From Dactylorhiza incarnata (Eukaryota > Streptophyta > Magnoliopsida > Asparagales > Orchidaceae): DNA of 64,000 nucleotides. Within the stretch, counting starts at the first letter, position 1. Every line of letters starts with the position of its first letter. The notes under the pieces were generated by a model. That model was not told the DNA's origin and did not search any database. It was given only the letters and a program-made list of their open reading frames with translations. Below are positions 33,480-43,936 of the stretch, one piece after another. Location of the stretch: contig JAWHQI010000525.1 in the NCBI GenBank assembly GCA_033032865.1, forward strand, positions 496,001-560,000. The letters run 5' to 3'. Made by a program: the position numbers and the translations under genes.

Positions 33480-35207
33480 TGTTGGGAAAAACCTCTTTGA
33501 TTTATCTTAACAAATTACCTAAAAAGTGATTTTATCTCTTAGGATTGAGTTACCCATTGTATAGTGAGGGTAAACTAGCCATTAGATATTTTAGGATGTC
33601 ACACTCAACCTAGGGTGTCAAGGCCAGTTCAAGAGAAGCATAATTTGGACAAAATTAACATTTGCGTCGAATAGAATTCGACGCAACGCCAAGTTATTGT
33701 CGACGCTACTCTGACTAGAAGTCCAAGTGGTTCACCATTTTGTCTAAGTAATTCAAGTCGATGTTACGTCGAATAGATATCGATGTAGAGGACATGGACC
33801 TGTCAAAGTACTTTGAGAGGTCGACACACCTTCTACTTCAACTCAGCGCAGAAGGAAGTATTTGTCGAAGCCATTTAAAGTCGATGCAACGTCGACTTCA
33901 TCTCGAAGCAGATAATCATGAAGTTTAGAGTTATGTCATCAACTCGACGGTTTCGTCGATAAGGTTTCGACGCAATGTCGACTAGCAGAGTTCAATTAGA
34001 GCAAGGATGAATTCAAAGATGCTCCTACAAGAACTCAAAGGTGCATCGATAAGAGAGGAAGAGAACTCGACGCTACATCGAATACAGTCTGAAAAGGGAA
34101 ACTTTTTCAGCTATCATTTTGGAACCTCTCTCATGGACCACCTCACTCAAGACCGTTCTCCAACGGCTCATTAATTGCCTCAAATAGAAAGAAGAACTAA
34201 AAGAGGACAAAAAGGTTTCTTGGAAACATACTTAATGTTGGTGAATGAGTCGGGAATTAAAGAAGGAAAGAAAGAGATTGTCCAGAGCAGAATACCTTTT
34301 CAGGTCTTATTGGAAAGGGAAACAAATTCAAATCCGAAGGGGGACAATAAATGGCAAGAGAAGAAAGAGAAGGGCAGAGCATTCATCATAATCGGCTATA
34401 CTGTTCTATTAGAGCTTTTTCTCTTCTTCTTCTTCCTCTCTCAGGAACCTTAATAGAGAACATACATAGAAGAAATAACTGCTACTCTCCCCCTCTCTTA
34501 GAACAGAATAGAACAAGGCTGCTCACCATCACAATCTTATAGCAGCCAAGAGTTCAATCAGAAAGTAGAAACAGAAAGGATCGGACATTCATAAGCTCCT
34601 GCAATACAGCACTATCATAAGCAGGAGTTAATCAAGAGCAGATCCTGTGAAAGATTCAAGAAGTTGTTCTTCATACAATCTTCATTAGAATTCTGAAAAC
34701 AGAATTCTTACTCTTCTCCCCTTCTTCCTTTCTCCTTCTCATTCCCAACTGTACAGAGTTTTGAGAATCCCTCTTCCAAAGGATTCAGTGGTTCAAGATC
34801 TCCTTATCAAAAGATCTGGTGGTTCAAGATCTCCTTATCAAAAGATCTGGTGGTTCATGATCTCCTTATCAAAAGATCAGCGGTTCTAAGAGTCTCCTTA
34901 CCAAAAGACTCAGGCACAGTTGGTGCATTCCGACCAGGTGGTAGAAGAGGGGAGTACCCACATTTTGGGGAGCCTCTATAAAAATCTATGTCTTCTGGAT
35001 TGTTTATTTTTTGTGCTGTCCCTCATAACTTAGATTACTTTACTATTTTCCTGCTTTATATTTCAGCATTGTTTTATTCTGGATAAGTATTTGTTGGAGC
35101 ATAGCACTTATGTTTTTATTGTACTTGCACAGTTAGGTTAGAAATAAATTTAAATCTCTATTCACCTCTCCTCTAGAGGATTCTCAGAGGCACACTATGC
35201 ACTTTCA
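33480..35207 (+). repeat. 5' LTR of element E
   Basis: 1728 bp, TGTTGGGAAAAACC to GCACTTTCA. U3 holds a cluster of CGTCGA-N7-TCGACG palindromes at 33664-34085. The leader holds a five-hairpin array at 34765-34911, followed by the ACCCACATTTTGGGGAGCCT block and a TATTCACCTCTCCTCTAG block near the end. Confidence 0.93.
34765..34911 (+). other. Five-hairpin tandem array with covarying arms (element E leader)
   Basis: Each unit is 6-bp arm, 10-nt loop, 6-bp arm, with a period of 31-32 bp. The left arms are GAATCC, AGATCT, AGATCT, TGATCT and GAGTCT; the right arms are the exact complements GGATTC, AGATCT, AGATCT, AGATCA and AGACTC. Loops are CTCTTCCAAA, CCTTATCAAA (three times) and CCTTACCAAA. 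The 3' LTR has the same array at about 50630-50750, where two arm changes give G-U type pairs. Confidence 0.8.
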
Positions 35208-35209
35208 AT

Positions 35210-35221
35210 TGGTATCAAAGC
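35210..35221 (+). other. Primer binding site of element E (initiator tRNA-Met)
   Basis: TGGTATCAAAGC, two bases after the LTR, one change from the usual TGGTATCAGAGC. Confidence 0.9.
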
Positions 35222-35309
35222 AAGGTTGATCATTAAAGGGTTAACACCTTGATCAAAAAGGCCTCCTACACTTATTTCTCTTTATTACAAATAATACTTT
35301 ATAAAGAAA

Positions 35310-35569
35310 ATGAGTTCTAAAGATTATGCTTCCACAAGACCTCCAATGTGTAATCTGAGTAAGTTTACACTCTGGAAGGCCAGAATAAAACTGTATATGA
35401 ATTCTTTTGATGAGGAAATCTTCAATGTCATCCTCACAGGTCCTCCAATCCCAATAAGGAAAGACACCACTGGAAAGGTCATACAAACCTCAGTCCCCAG
35501 AGCAGAATGGACTGATGATGAGAAGAAGGTGAAGGCACGTGATGCCAAAGCCATGAACATACTGGTCTC
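35310..35569 (+). pseudogene. Gag of element E, N-terminal part
   Basis: Starts MSSKDYASTRPPMCNLSKFTLWKAR, 88 bases after the primer site. CNLSKFTLWKARIKLYMNSFDEEIFNVI is the first Gag helix block, and element G has a close match (CNLNKFALWKARIRLYMNVIDEEIYNSI). The frame is open to the insertion point of G (TSD GTCTC, 35565-35569). It continues at 41838. Confidence 0.85.
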
Positions 35570-37278
35570 TGAAAGTGCAATTGATATCAGTTGAAAGTGA
35601 TTGATATAATCAACCACGCTTAGATACCAATTGAAGGTGAGGTTAGACCTTAGATTTACTCTAGAGGGGGGGGGGGGGGGGGGCGAATAGAGTATTAAAA
35701 ACTTTTCACTTAATTTTATAGCGGAATTAAAATAATGATACTTATATGTGTATAGCAGTAAGATTTATAAAAACAAAACAAAACAAAGCACACAGCACAA
35801 CACACAGAAAATCACAACATAAAGGACACAAGGAATTTTTATAGTAGTTCCCTAATAAACCTGGGTATGTCTACTCATTTACCACACTTGGTAGGATCCA
35901 CTAGGTTTTTGATCAGGTGCCCTATCACCAAGGGGTTTTTGTTCAGGTGTCCACACACCAAGGGAGATTTTGATCAGGTGCTCTAACCCAACTACAGGTT
36001 TTTGATCAGGTGCCCTGCCACTAATGGGTTAACTTTTGAAGGGAGTTATAACCCTGTACAAGAGGGGATAAGAAGGGTTAGATGTTCTTCTCTGTCAATA
36101 TTCTGAGAGAAGACTCTAGGGGATTTATGTTGTAATGCTCCTCTGTCTGATATAAAATTGTTGACAGTAGATGGCTGGAGCTTTCTCTTGAAAGTATTGA
36201 TCTTCCTGTAGCTGAGGAATCTGAGAGAATAACTCCTTCAGATTATTGTTGCTCTTTGAAGATTTGATCTTGCAGCAGAAATACTGAGAGAAGGTGTTGA
36301 TGTTGTTCTCAGTGAATGAGTGCTGCTGTTGATGAAGATAATCTGTAAAGCTTATGTTCTTCTTTTTCTTCTTATAACCTTTTTTTTCTGTACAGCTATA
36401 TGTGATATGTTCTGTAATGCTGTCGTGTTGTAACTCTGTACCTTCTTCCTTTTCTTTTGAAAATATATCTCTGATTTGAAATTCAAATCAATAGAATAAG
36501 GAATAAAATAATCAGTAATAAATCCTTCCTGGGACTACAAAGGTAACCAAAATGATTCTGCAGAATACTTAATTCCTTTTCCATTAAATGTCAATGGCTA
36601 TAATCTTGGAAGAAGAGAATAGAAAGGAATATAAAAAGTAAGGCAGAAATCTTGTCTTATCTGGAATATAGATCCATTGCTGTAGACGATCTGAGTTCAG
36701 AGAAATTAACTGATCTTCTGAAATTAACTCTGCTGTCATTTAATTCGTCGACCTGAGAACCAAGTTCGTCGAACAAAATTGGATTCGTCGATCTCAGAGC
36801 TGAGTTCGTCGTTCTGAAGATATTCGTCGAACGAAGACTGAGTTCGTCGACCTGAGGAATTCGTCGACCGCTGAGCCGCTGAATAAAATCGTCAACCGCT
36901 GAGACTGGACAATTTTGTCGACCGCTGAGACTGGATAATTTCGTCGACCGCTGAGCCGCTGAGACGCTGAGATTGAAGATCGAAGCAAGCCGTTCGTCAA
37001 CGCAGAATGTAAGTCGTTCGTCGAACGCAGAATGTAAGCTGTTCATCGAACGCAGAATGTAAGCCGTTCGTCAGACGCAGAGAGCAAGCTGTTCATCGAA
37101 TGTAGAGAGCAAACCGTTCGTCGAACGTAGGATGGAGTTCGTTGAACGCAGAACCTGAATACTTTATTGAGTTCTAACAGCCTAAACTCTTGAACCATTG
37201 ACTATACATTGGGGTCAACTTAATCCTAGTCAACATATAATGATCCTAGCCCAAATCAGAAATAGGATTGTTCCAACA
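35570..37278 (-). repeat. 3' LTR of element G (minus orientation)
   Basis: 1709 bp, TGAAAGTGCAATTG to TTCCAACA on the plus strand. A run of 18 G lies at 35666. Hairpin-like GGTG...CACC units lie at about 35905-36030. Words TTCGTCGA and CCGCTGAGA occur at 36745-37140. Small differences from the right LTR occur throughout. Confidence 0.92.
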
Positions 37279-39035
37279 ATCTCCCCCTATTTGGGTTAGG
37301 ACACTATTTGACAAAAATTTGAATAACAAAACAAACAACAAAACAACAGAGCATATATATTTGACAGATTTTAAATATTTCATCAGATATAGAATATGGT
37401 TCTCTAAGTTTTGAGATTTACATTGAAAATAAAACTAATAAAAAGAACCTTTTATTTCCGCTGAATTCTGACATTTTCTTTCTCTGAGTTCTTGCTTTCT
37501 GACTTTCTGAATTTGATTATCTGAAAAGCTTTATCTGCTATATTTCAGCTTTCTGAATTTGTTGATCTGAACTGTAGCTTCATAATCTGAATATGCAAAC
37601 ACTGCATCTGAAATTATAACATGTGTGGAGCTTGTTCATAAGTTATCTTTCCCTTTCTGAAAGAATCTCCCCCTGAGACTAGAGGTTCTTTATAAAGCTT
37701 CTCCCCTTGAAACTATCTCCCCCTGCCTAGTTCATAGAACATCTCACCCTGAGCAAAACACTACATAATATGGAGCTTCTTCATAGAACTTCTCCCCCTG
37801 CCTAGTTTCAGGAAGGCCTGAAGCTAGGCCCCTTGAATAAGGGACATTTGATGGAGGTAGGGAAGGATGCAATTTAATTTCCAGAAATTTGATCTGATAA
37901 TGTTGTTGCATTCTTTGTCTTAAGGGTGTGTACCCATTCCTTTATTATCAGCTACTGGGAGTCTGATTCTGAACCAATTAAAAGGTAAGCTTTGATTTTG
38001 ATACCAATTGAAAGTCCTGGTTTTCTAATATTGAACTTGCAATTTCATTTGCATTCTCTGTCTTGAGAGTGTAAGCCCTTTCTTTTATTTCTGCAACTGA
38101 TAGTTTGATCCCAAGTGAAAGTCCTCTAATATCAGTTGAGGTCTCTGATAGTTTGATACCAATTGAATACCAATTGAAAGTGACCTCTGGTATCAGTTGA
38201 GGTCTCTGATATCAAAAGAAAAATGAGTTTGATCCTGGTGGTCAATGACTTCTTAAGTTGGTGTTCTTCAAACAGTTGAAGAATATCTTGGAAGAAATGA
38301 CCTGAATGAGATAGTGATCCTGTACCTGCAAAATGTCTCTGGTAGAGGTGGTGTTCCTCTCATCATTTAATAAGTTAGTTCCAACAATGCATGGACTCTT
38401 CTATTTTAAGGGTAGATTTGTTATAAACCCTATATGCTATATTAGAAGGAAAAATATCCTAGTTGATTTTGTTTCAATAGGATTCTATTAATATGATGAA
38501 TTGCTACAACTTTTAATGGATTCTAAGGAATTTTTATCTTCTCAGAAAAACATTGCCTGATACCTTCCTTCTTACAGAATTCTCTTATCAGAAGAGATTC
38601 AAAACTCAGTGCCATGATCATTTCTGATCAATGCAACTAGAGTAGAATACTCAAATCTTGATGATCTTGAGAAAGTCTGTGGGAACATGAAGTTATCTGA
38701 CTTTGTTCTTAAGATAAGAAAATTTAAGTGAATCTTATAACTTTTTGTTTGATTGCAATTGGAGTTAATAAGTCAATCATTGCCTTATAGTTAATTATAT
38801 TGGCCTTATCTGTTAAGTGTATTACCAATTGAAATTTTCTTTTACCAATTGAAAGTTTTCTTTTATGATCATTAAAATATATGTTTGATACTAATTTAAT
38901 TTTTTCTTGATAATCATTAAGATATATGTTTGATAAACTATTCTAATTTCGTCGAGATCGGGTTGACAAAGTGCAGTGATTTCGTTGATCTCTGATTAAG
39001 GAATAGTTATATTTATTCTCTGTGTTCAGAGTTCG
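37279..39035 (-). other. Non-coding interior of element G
   Basis: On the element strand this begins at the polypurine tract next to the left LTR (plus strand ATCTCCCCCTATTTGGG, 37279 on). At least three more CTCCCCCTG blocks follow (about 37668-37805). The rest is AT-rich with fragments of TGATACCAATTGAAAGT and related text (about 37985-38225) resembling the primer-site/LTR edge. No ORF. A TTCGTCGA palindrome cluster starts at 38946. Confidence 0.6.
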
Positions 39036-39758
39036 TTAAACTCTGATTCGTTGAGCTCTGATCTCATGAAAATTATATTTGATTTTTGTGTTCGGCTTTC
39101 GTCGATCTACGTTTGATGAAGTCATTTGATTTCGTCGATCTTGGTTCGACGAATTTTGTTGAACACACAAAATTTCAGTGATTTTTACTAAGTCTTCTGC
39201 TACTTCTTTTTCCTTAGTATAGACAAATTTTATAGATGTAGTTGGACTATTTTTCTTTTGAATATGAGATATATTAGATGAAAATCTTAAGCTATGTTTG
39301 CTGCCATTTAATCTGGCATTGTTAGTGCTTGTGATATTCATTAATTTGATATTTCTTTCATTAAGAGGTTGTTCAAAGATTTCAGCTTTAGTTGAATTAT
39401 TTTTCAAAGAAATAATTTGTTCTTCTGATATTTTTAAATCTTCTTTAAGTCTATTATTTTCAGAAGTTAAACTGGTTATTTCTGTTAACTCTTTTCTGAG
39501 AGATGTGATTTCTTTCTCAGATTTTATTAAATCTGTACATGGTAATTTAAAATCTGATTTGAATTTTTCAGGAGTAAAATCAAAAATTAAAATTACCTCA
39601 TTTTCATCAGATTCAGATTCTGCATCTGAGTTGTGGTTTGACCCATATATGGCCATCATGCTGAATGTTATAGCTTTTTCTTCTTCTTCTTCTTCACTTG
39701 AACTAGATGTTGATTCTTGATCTGAATCACTTGAGGTTGAAGAAGATTCATCTACCAT
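39036..39758 (-). pseudogene. Gag C-terminal coiled-coil ORF of element G
   Basis: 240 codons: an acidic Ser/Glu stretch (SSSSEEEEEEK) that includes MAIYGSNHNSDAESESDENEVI, and a coiled coil (SEKEITSLRKELTEITSLTSENNRLKEDLKISEEQIISLKN). This is the C-terminal Gag extension typical of Sirevirus-like elements, also seen in E (42668-43420). The last part runs into the TTCGTCGA cluster. No protease follows. Confidence 0.65.
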
Positions 39759-39809
39759 CCTTGTGAGGGAGTTCCAGATGTCTCTTGCTGAAGTGCAATC
39801 AGCAATTCT

Positions 39810-40049
39810 TTAAAAAATGTCATTTGACATTGATTGAGCTAATATGTCCATAGCTTTGGCATCAACACTTTTCAGCATCTTTTGAGCATCTGTTGATGTT
39901 GATGAAGTTGAAGGTCCTGTCAAAATGGAGTTATAAATTTCTTCATCTATTACATTCATATATAATCTAATCCTTGCCTTCCATAGTGCAAACTTATTGA
40001 GATTGCACATAGGAGGTCCTGTGCTTGAAAATTCTATGTTTTGTGCCAT
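39810..40049 (-). pseudogene. Gag N-terminal fragment of element G
   Basis: 79 codons starting MAQNIEFSSTGPPMCNLNKFALW, 90 bases from the primer site (TTGGTATCAGAG on the minus strand, 40139-40150). The capsid part after VDAKAMDILAQSMSNDIF is deleted. It is homologous to the Gag start of E. Confidence 0.75.
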
Positions 40050-40151
40050 GAGTTTTTAATAAAAATAAAACTCTAAAATAAATTTAAGATCTAATTGATC
40101 TTTATGATTCAGGTGTTAGCCTGTGAAAATCAACTACCCTCTGATACCAAT

Positions 40152-41837
40152 TGAAAGTGCAATTGATATCAGTTGAAAGTGATTGATATAATCAACCACA
40201 CTTTGATACCAATTGAAGGTGAGGTTAGATCTTAGATTTACTCTAGAGGGGGGGGGGGGGGGGTGAATAGAGTATTAAAAACTTTTCACTTAATTTTATA
40301 GAGGAATTAAAATAGTGATACTTATATGTGTATAGCAGAGTGATTTATAAAAAATAAACAAAACAAAGCACACAACACAGCACACAGAAAATCACAACAC
40401 AAAGGACAAGGAATATTTATAGTAGTTCTCCAATAAACCTGTGTATGTCTACTCTTCTACCACACTTGGTAGGATCCACTAGGTTTTTGATCAGGTGCCT
40501 TATCACCAAGGGGTTTTTGTTCAGGTGTCCACACACAAAGGGAGCTTTTGATCAGGTGCTCTAACCCAACTACAGGTTTTTGATCAGGTGCCCTACCACC
40601 AATGGGTTAACTTTTGAAGGGAGTTATAACCCTGTACAAGAGGGGATAAGAAGGGTTAGATGTTCTTCTCTGTCAATATTCTGAGAGAAGACTCTAGTGG
40701 ATTTATGTTGTAAAGCTCCTTTGTCTGATATAAAATTGTTGACAGTAGATGGCTGGAGCTTTCTCTTGAAAGTATTGATCTTCCTGTAGCTGATGAATCT
40801 GAGAGAATAACTCCTTCAGATTATTGTTGCTCTTTGAAGATCTGATCTTGCAGCAGAAATACTAAGAGAAGGTGCTGATGTTGTTCTCGGTGAATGAGTG
40901 CTGCTGTTGAGGAAGATGATGAAGATAATCTGTAAAGCGTATGTTCTTCTTTTACTTCTTATAACCTTTTTTTTTTTCTGTACATCTATATGTGATATGT
41001 TCTGTAATGCTGTCGTGTTGTAACTCTGTACCTTCTTCCTTTTCTTTTGAAAATATATCTCTGATTTGAAATTCAAATCAATAGAATAAGGAATAAAATA
41101 ATCTGTAATTAATTTTTCTTGGGACTGCAAAGGTAACCAAAACGATTCTACAGAATACTTAATTCCTTTTCCGTGAAATGTTCCTTTTCCATTAAATGTC
41201 AATGGCTATAATCTTGGAAGAAGAGAATAGAAAGGAATATAATAAGTAAGGTAGAAATTTTGTCTTATCTGGAATATAGATCCGTTGTTGTAGACGATCT
41301 GAGTTCATAGAAATTAACTGATCTTCTGAAATTAAATCTGCTGTCATTTAATTCGTCGACCTGAGAACCAAGTTCGTCGAACAGAATTGGATTCGTCGAT
41401 CTCAGAGCTGAGTTCATCATTCTTAAGATATTCGTCGAACGAAGACTGCGTTTGTTGACCTGAGGAATTCGTCGACCGCTGAGCCGCTGAATAAAATCGT
41501 CGACCGCTGAGACTGGACAATTTTGTCGACCGCTGAGACTAGATAATTTCATCGACCGCTGAGCCGCTGAGACACTGAGATTGAAGATCGAAGCAAGCCG
41601 TTCGTCGAACGCAGAATGTAAGTTGTTCGTCGAACGTAGAATATAAGTCGTTCGTTGAAAGCAGAGAGCAAGCCGTTCATCGAACGCAGGATGGAGTTCG
41701 TCGAACGCAAAACCTGAATACTTTCTTGAGTTCTAACATCCTAAACTCTTGACCCATTGACTATACATTGGGGTCAACTTGATCCTAGTCAACATATAGT
41801 TATCCTAGCCCAAATCAGAAATAGGGTTGTTCCAACA
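40152..41837 (-). repeat. 5' LTR of element G (minus orientation)
   Basis: 1686 bp. A run of 16 G lies at 40248. It carries the same GGTG...CACC units near 40480-40605 and the TTCGTCGA and CCGCTGAGA words at 41350-41705. It ends TTCCAACA and is followed by TSD GTCTC. Confidence 0.92.
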
Positions 41838-43420
41838 GTCTCAACTATATATGATGACATATTCCAGAAAGTTGCTGATTGCAACTCTGCAAAAGAGGTC
41901 TGGGAATCTCTCTTCAGACTAGTTGAAGGAAGCTTTGATGAGAGAAAAGTCAAAAAGGCCCTTCTCACATCTTTATATGAGAATTTAAAGATAAAGGCTG
42001 ATGAAAGCATTATAGAAATGTATGACAGATTCAGCCTTATCATAAATGAGCTGAGAGGGCTTGACAAGGAAATCACTCTAACAAAAATTAATGACAAGCT
42101 CCTCATGTGCTTCCCAAGCACATGAGACTCTAGAATCTGGACTATCAGAGACTCTATATGACTCAGAGAGATATCAATTGATGCTCTCCTAGGAAAGCTC
42201 AAGTCCTATGAGCTTTTACGAGAAGCAGGGCTGAGTCAGAAGCCCAAGAAAGGAGACCAACTCCTAAAGAGAGGACTCTTGCATTAAAGACTGCAAAAGC
42301 AGAGTCCTCCACCACTGAAGAAGAAATGTTTAATCTCTTGGCTAAGATATTCAAAAAGTGGGCCAGGACAGAAGACTCCAGAAGGAGAGAGAGGAGCTCA
42401 AGCAAACAAAGGTATGATAAAACTCCTAAATAGGAGATAATTTGTTTTTCCAGCAGAAAGCCAGGACATATTTCTACTGAATGTCCTGAGGAAGAAAAGA
42501 GCAAGAAAAACAAGCAGAGGAAGAAGCACAAGAAGAAATCCTTCCTGAGGAAGGATAAGAGAGGAGGGAAAGGTTTCATAGTTGAGACATGGGGTGATTC
42601 AGATTTTGAATCAAACTCCTCCACATCTGATGGTGATGAAGATGGTGGACCAGAAGAAGCCTGTTTAATGGCTCTGGAAAATTCCACTAATGAAACTGAG
42701 GTATGCATTTTTGAAGACTTTGACTTTTCTTCAAAGGATTTTAAAGAATGCTTTAAAGAGTTTTGCCAAAATTACATTAACAATCAAAAGGAACTTGAAA
42801 TAATCAAATCTGAATTAGAATCTCTTAGTAAAGATCCTTTATTCTCAGTTAATTGTGATCTGAAATGTGAACCGTTTAAGAATGTAAAAGAAATAAATTC
42901 CTTAGATAATGAAAATTCAGACCTAAGGAAAGAACTTTCAAAGGCAAAAGCCTTTGAAGACTCCCTCAATGGAAGGAGCCAAAAGATCAAAGATATCTCA
43001 CAAAATCTCTCCAAGAGATTTGATCATCTTGATCAGGAATCACAATCACTCACTGGCAAACATGCTTGTGATAAACCAGTAGCATCTTTTAGGTCTAGAC
43101 CTACTAATTTTTCAGAATCATGTGAAGAACATGAGAAAAATAACCCTAATAAACTCACCACATTTAATAGGGTAGACACTAGTGATGAACCAAGAATCCT
43201 AGGCAAACAACCCTTAGAAAATTTAGATTTGAAGAATAAGTGTGCTACATGCAAAAGTTATAAAATTGAAATAGAAGAGATGGATGAAACATTTGAAGAG
43301 TATAGAAATGATTATCAAGCTCATATTGACTCTGACATTTCCACTCTTAAAAATAGCACAAATGCCTACAATAAAGCTAGACATGATTTAATGATCAAGA
43401 ATGATAAATTAAGATCATAA
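41838..43420 (+). pseudogene. Gag of element E, C-terminal part with coiled-coil extension
   Basis: TIYDDIFQKVADCNSAKEVWESLFRL...YDRFSLIINELRGLDKEITL continues the Gag core after G, to TGA near 42123. Frames then shift several times through LKSYELLREAGLSQKPKK to a decayed knuckle CFSSRKPGHISTEC (42443 on), where the second Cys is Ser. From 42662 an intact 250-codon stretch follows: acidic, then a coiled coil and CATCKSYKIEIEEMDETFEEYR, ending TAA at 43418. It should form the virus-like particle core and bind RNA; it is broken here. Confidence 0.8.
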
Positions 43421-43426
43421 ATCAAC

Positions 43427-43936
43427 TTGCTTAAGAAAATTATAAATTCAAATTCACAAACACTGAATGATATGAATCATACATCGAATAGAACTCGACG
43501 CACTTTTAGGAATGCGTCGAATGCATCTCGACGAACTCCAGCATATGCGTCGACATCATCTCGAAGCAACTATAAAACCATACTTCGAATGATTATTGAT
43601 GGGACTATGCAGATACGTCGAATTTCACTCGACGCAACTCTAAAACTGCGTATATTTCTTTTCGACGCATATTTTATGCACAAAATCACCAAACATCAAA
43701 AACTTCTTTTGCTTCTATTCCAAAATGTTTTTGCTGCTCCAAACAAGGGCATATTGCCAAATATTGCTGGCATAATAATGCAACACTTTTTCACCTAAGG
43801 GAGAACACTGGAAAACCATCTCATTCTTTCATATCTCCGCATGATGATAGAAGAAAGAGACCCCAACATGAGAGGGTCTTTACTAATGTTTAAATTCAAT
43901 GTGCAGAGGGAAGGCTGTTCAACCACAAACCGGTAG
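43427..43936 (+). pseudogene. Gag/protease spacer of element E with palindrome cluster and second zinc knuckle
   Basis: In the frame of the preceding ORF, the text TSNRTRRTFRNASNASRRT...ASTSSRSN is encoded by CGTCGA-N7-TCGACG modules (43484-43665), giving a Ser/Arg/Asn-rich linker. Shortly after, in a neighbouring frame, a CCHC knuckle CFCCSKQGHIAKYC occurs near 43725-43766. The region links Gag to protease and is non-functional because of stops. Confidence 0.6.

Larger units (their letters stand above)
35570..41837 (-). mobile_element. Element G: non-autonomous Copia element, minus strand, inserted in gag of E
   Basis: 6268 bp with a perfect TSD GTCTC (35565-35569, 41838-41842). LTRs lie at 35570-37278 and 40152-41837. 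The primer site sits left of the right LTR and the polypurine tract right of the left LTR, so it reads right to left. Only gag parts (40049-39036) remain; 37279-39035 is non-coding and no pol is present. Its Gag is close to that of E, its probable helper type. Confidence 0.94.

Noticed and set aside
42199..42708. Minus-strand frame of 169 codons with hydrophobic runs
   Set aside because: It is the reverse of the element E gag region (Lys/Glu-rich text read backwards) and has no independent support.
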